Source: an uncultured Rhodospirillales bacterium
GTDB taxonomy: Bacteria > Pseudomonadota > Alphaproteobacteria > Acetobacterales > Acetobacteraceae
Assembly: GCA_903844785.1 (NCBI GenBank)
Contig: CAIMVB010000217.1
Span: 1 to 22,701, forward strand
DNA length: 22,701 nt
Direction of reading: 5' to 3'
The notes beneath the pieces are model-generated. The model saw nothing but the letters and a program-made list of their open reading frames with translations, did no database searches and had not been told where the DNA came from. Shown here piece after piece: positions 21,889-22,701 of the stretch. The first letter of the stretch is position 1. Every line of letters starts with the position of its first letter. A program made the position numbers and the translations under genes.

Positions 21889-22023
21889 CCAATTGTAGTA
21901 TTAATGTGAAACGAAACGATATCACAGTTATTTGTATAACGATCCAACACAATTTCTGCCAAATAGCTTCTTAGGACAAATATTACCATAGTGTTTTAAT
22001 CTCAGGGAAGGAGCTGTTTTATT

Positions 22024-22146
22024 GTGGACTCTCACGATGAGCTTCGCCGTAAACTTGACATACATAACAAACGCCTTGGTGCGTTTCTCTGCGCAATATT
22101 TCTGCCTGCGATCCTTGCGATGATAGCTTTAATTATTATGGATTAA
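22024..22146 (+). CDS. 40-aa single-pass membrane miniprotein
   Basis: This short frame starts at a GTG preceded by AAGGAG about 10 nt upstream, one of the best ribosome-binding sites in the island. The product begins with a charged segment (MDSHDELRRKLDIHNKR) and continues with a 20-residue hydrophobic stretch, LGAFLCAIFLPAILAMIALI, ending IMD. The charge pattern predicts a single inner-membrane helix with the basic N-terminus in the cytoplasm. Its stop overlaps the convergent recombinase stop by four bases. It is too short for most gene finders. The function is unknown; small phage or element membrane proteins are possible relatives. Confidence 0.5.
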   Translation: MDSHDELRRKLDIHNKRLGAFLCAIFLPAILAMIALIIMD

Positions 22147-22701
22147 GCAATACGCTTTTCTTGTTGCCGACACACCCTCCAGACAGTCCCGAAACCTACT
22201 CCCAGCTCCCGCGCCACCTCCACCAGCGTCTTGCCTTGCCTCCGAAGCTCCAAGATCCGCACCCTGACAGCATCATCATGGATTCGCGGGCGTCCAAATC
22301 GAACCCCCGCCGCCTTCGCCCGCGCGATGCCCGAAAGGATTCGTTCAATAATTAGCGATCTTTCATATTCCCCAAGTGCGCCGAAGATGCTGAATGTCAT
22401 CCGCCCTGCCGGCGTTGCCGTGTTAATGTTTTGCTGATGGCAATAAAGCTCCACCGAATTGCGCTGAAGCTCCTTCATGAGCGCGACCAAATCCTGCAGT
22501 GAGCGTCCAATTCTATCGACACTCCATGCCATCACTGCACCCACCGCTTTCTGCTCGACCAGCTCAAAGATCCGGTCAAACCCAGGACGATCTGATCTGC
22601 CTTTGCTGCCAGAGATGCCTTCGTCGACGATCTCATGGGAAACCGTCCAACCCAAACGCTTCGCGGCGTCGCGTAGCTCGATGAGTTGGTTTTCTACCGT
22701 C
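22143..22701 (-). CDS. serine recombinase (resolvase/invertase family), N-terminus cut by window edge
   Basis: This site-specific recombinase is read without a stop to the right edge of the window. The first residues visible are TVENQLIELRDAAKRLGWTV, so only the extreme N-terminus with the catalytic serine is missing. Family marks follow: EGISGSKGRSDRPGFDRI, AWSVDRIGRSLQDL with its catalytic arginines, the long E-helix GALGEYERSLIIERILSGIARAKAAG, RFGRPR, and a C-terminal helix-turn-helix TLVEVARELGVGFGTVWRV. The internal TTG at 22655 is not the start. It is of the short resolvase/invertase type, suiting dimer resolution or inversion rather than large serine integrase action. It runs convergent with the 40-aa gene. 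Confidence 0.9.
   Translation of the reverse strand, partial: TVENQLIELRDAAKRLGWTVSHEIVDEGISGSKGRSDRPGFDRIFELVEQKAVGAVMAWSVDRIGRSLQDLVALMKELQRNSVELYCHQQNINTATPAGRMTFSIFGALGEYERSLIIERILSGIARAKAAGVRFGRPRIHDDAVRVRILELRRQGKTLVEVARELGVGFGTVWRVCRQQEKRIA

Larger units (their letters stand above)
18993..22701. mobile_element. tRNA-Thr-integrated genomic island or satellite element (left end; right end outside window)
   Basis: The left border is the tRNA-Thr 3' fragment. From there the sequence is visibly poorer in GC than the backbone, and genes are short, unfamiliar and separated by AT-rich DNA. Mobility-type functions include an HUH-like replication initiator, an RHH regulator and a serine recombinase. 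Because the displaced fragment is the 3' half on the minus strand, a restored tRNA-Thr is expected at the far right end, beyond 22701. No tyrosine integrase is seen yet. The class (ICE, satellite, integrated plasmid or phage) is open. Confidence 0.75.

Noticed and set aside
21672..21989. 105-codon minus-strand frame with a hydrophobic N-terminus
   Set aside because: It is antisense to the coupled 62-aa ORF, has no ribosome-binding site, and its hydrophobicity comes from AT-rich DNA.

Overview
The window looks like a chromosomal segment of a GC-rich alphaproteobacterium, most likely in the Acetobacteraceae (Roseomonas-like). The reasons are strong GC bias at third codon positions, tight head-to-tail operons, the mutS-glnD neighbourhood, and the sequence character of DUF4169, phasin, YbjN, UbiK-type and lgt genes. 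This placement is inference; no ribosomal RNA or full-length tRNA is present to confirm it.

Bases 1-18990 are an ordinary housekeeping and metabolic backbone. A left-truncated family 5 substrate-binding protein (minus) is divergent from a coupled plus-strand operon of mutS (mismatch repair), glnD (PII uridylylation, nitrogen signalling) and a DUF962/Mpo1-like membrane protein. Convergent to it is a minus-strand importer operon: a substrate-binding protein at 8391-10007, then DppB- and DppC-type permeases, with no ATPase genes. Divergent from that operon is an Asp/Glu/hydantoin racemase-superfamily enzyme with an unusual active site. Then come ilvE (branched-chain aminotransferase), a 58-aa DUF4169 gene, a dienelactone hydrolase-family enzyme, a phasin with an upstream TetR regulator, an orphan glycosyltransferase-like gene, proC with a YbjN gene, a UbiK-like gene, and hldD-lgt (LPS heptose synthesis and lipoprotein maturation).

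At 18993-19037, two bases after the lgt stop, lies the 3' half of a tRNA-Thr(GGU) gene on the minus strand. It is cut exactly at the anticodon loop. This is the classic scar of site-specific integration into a tRNA gene. Everything to the right (19038-22701) changes character: lower GC, AT-rich intergenic stretches, short unfamiliar ORFs and recombination or replication functions. The cargo seen so far is a DUF6641-like gene; a 306-aa protein with the motif order of an HUH rolling-circle replication initiator; a divergent cassette of four overlapping small ORFs, one of them a ribbon-helix-helix protein; a 40-aa single-pass membrane protein; and a serine recombinase that runs off the right edge. 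An 18-nt direct repeat with nearby inverted repeats lies just downstream of the HUH-like gene.

The most interesting candidate system is this element, whose HUH-type initiator faces an RHH regulator much as Rep and CopG pair on rolling-circle plasmids. Its right end, any tyrosine integrase and the restored tRNA-Thr would lie outside the window.
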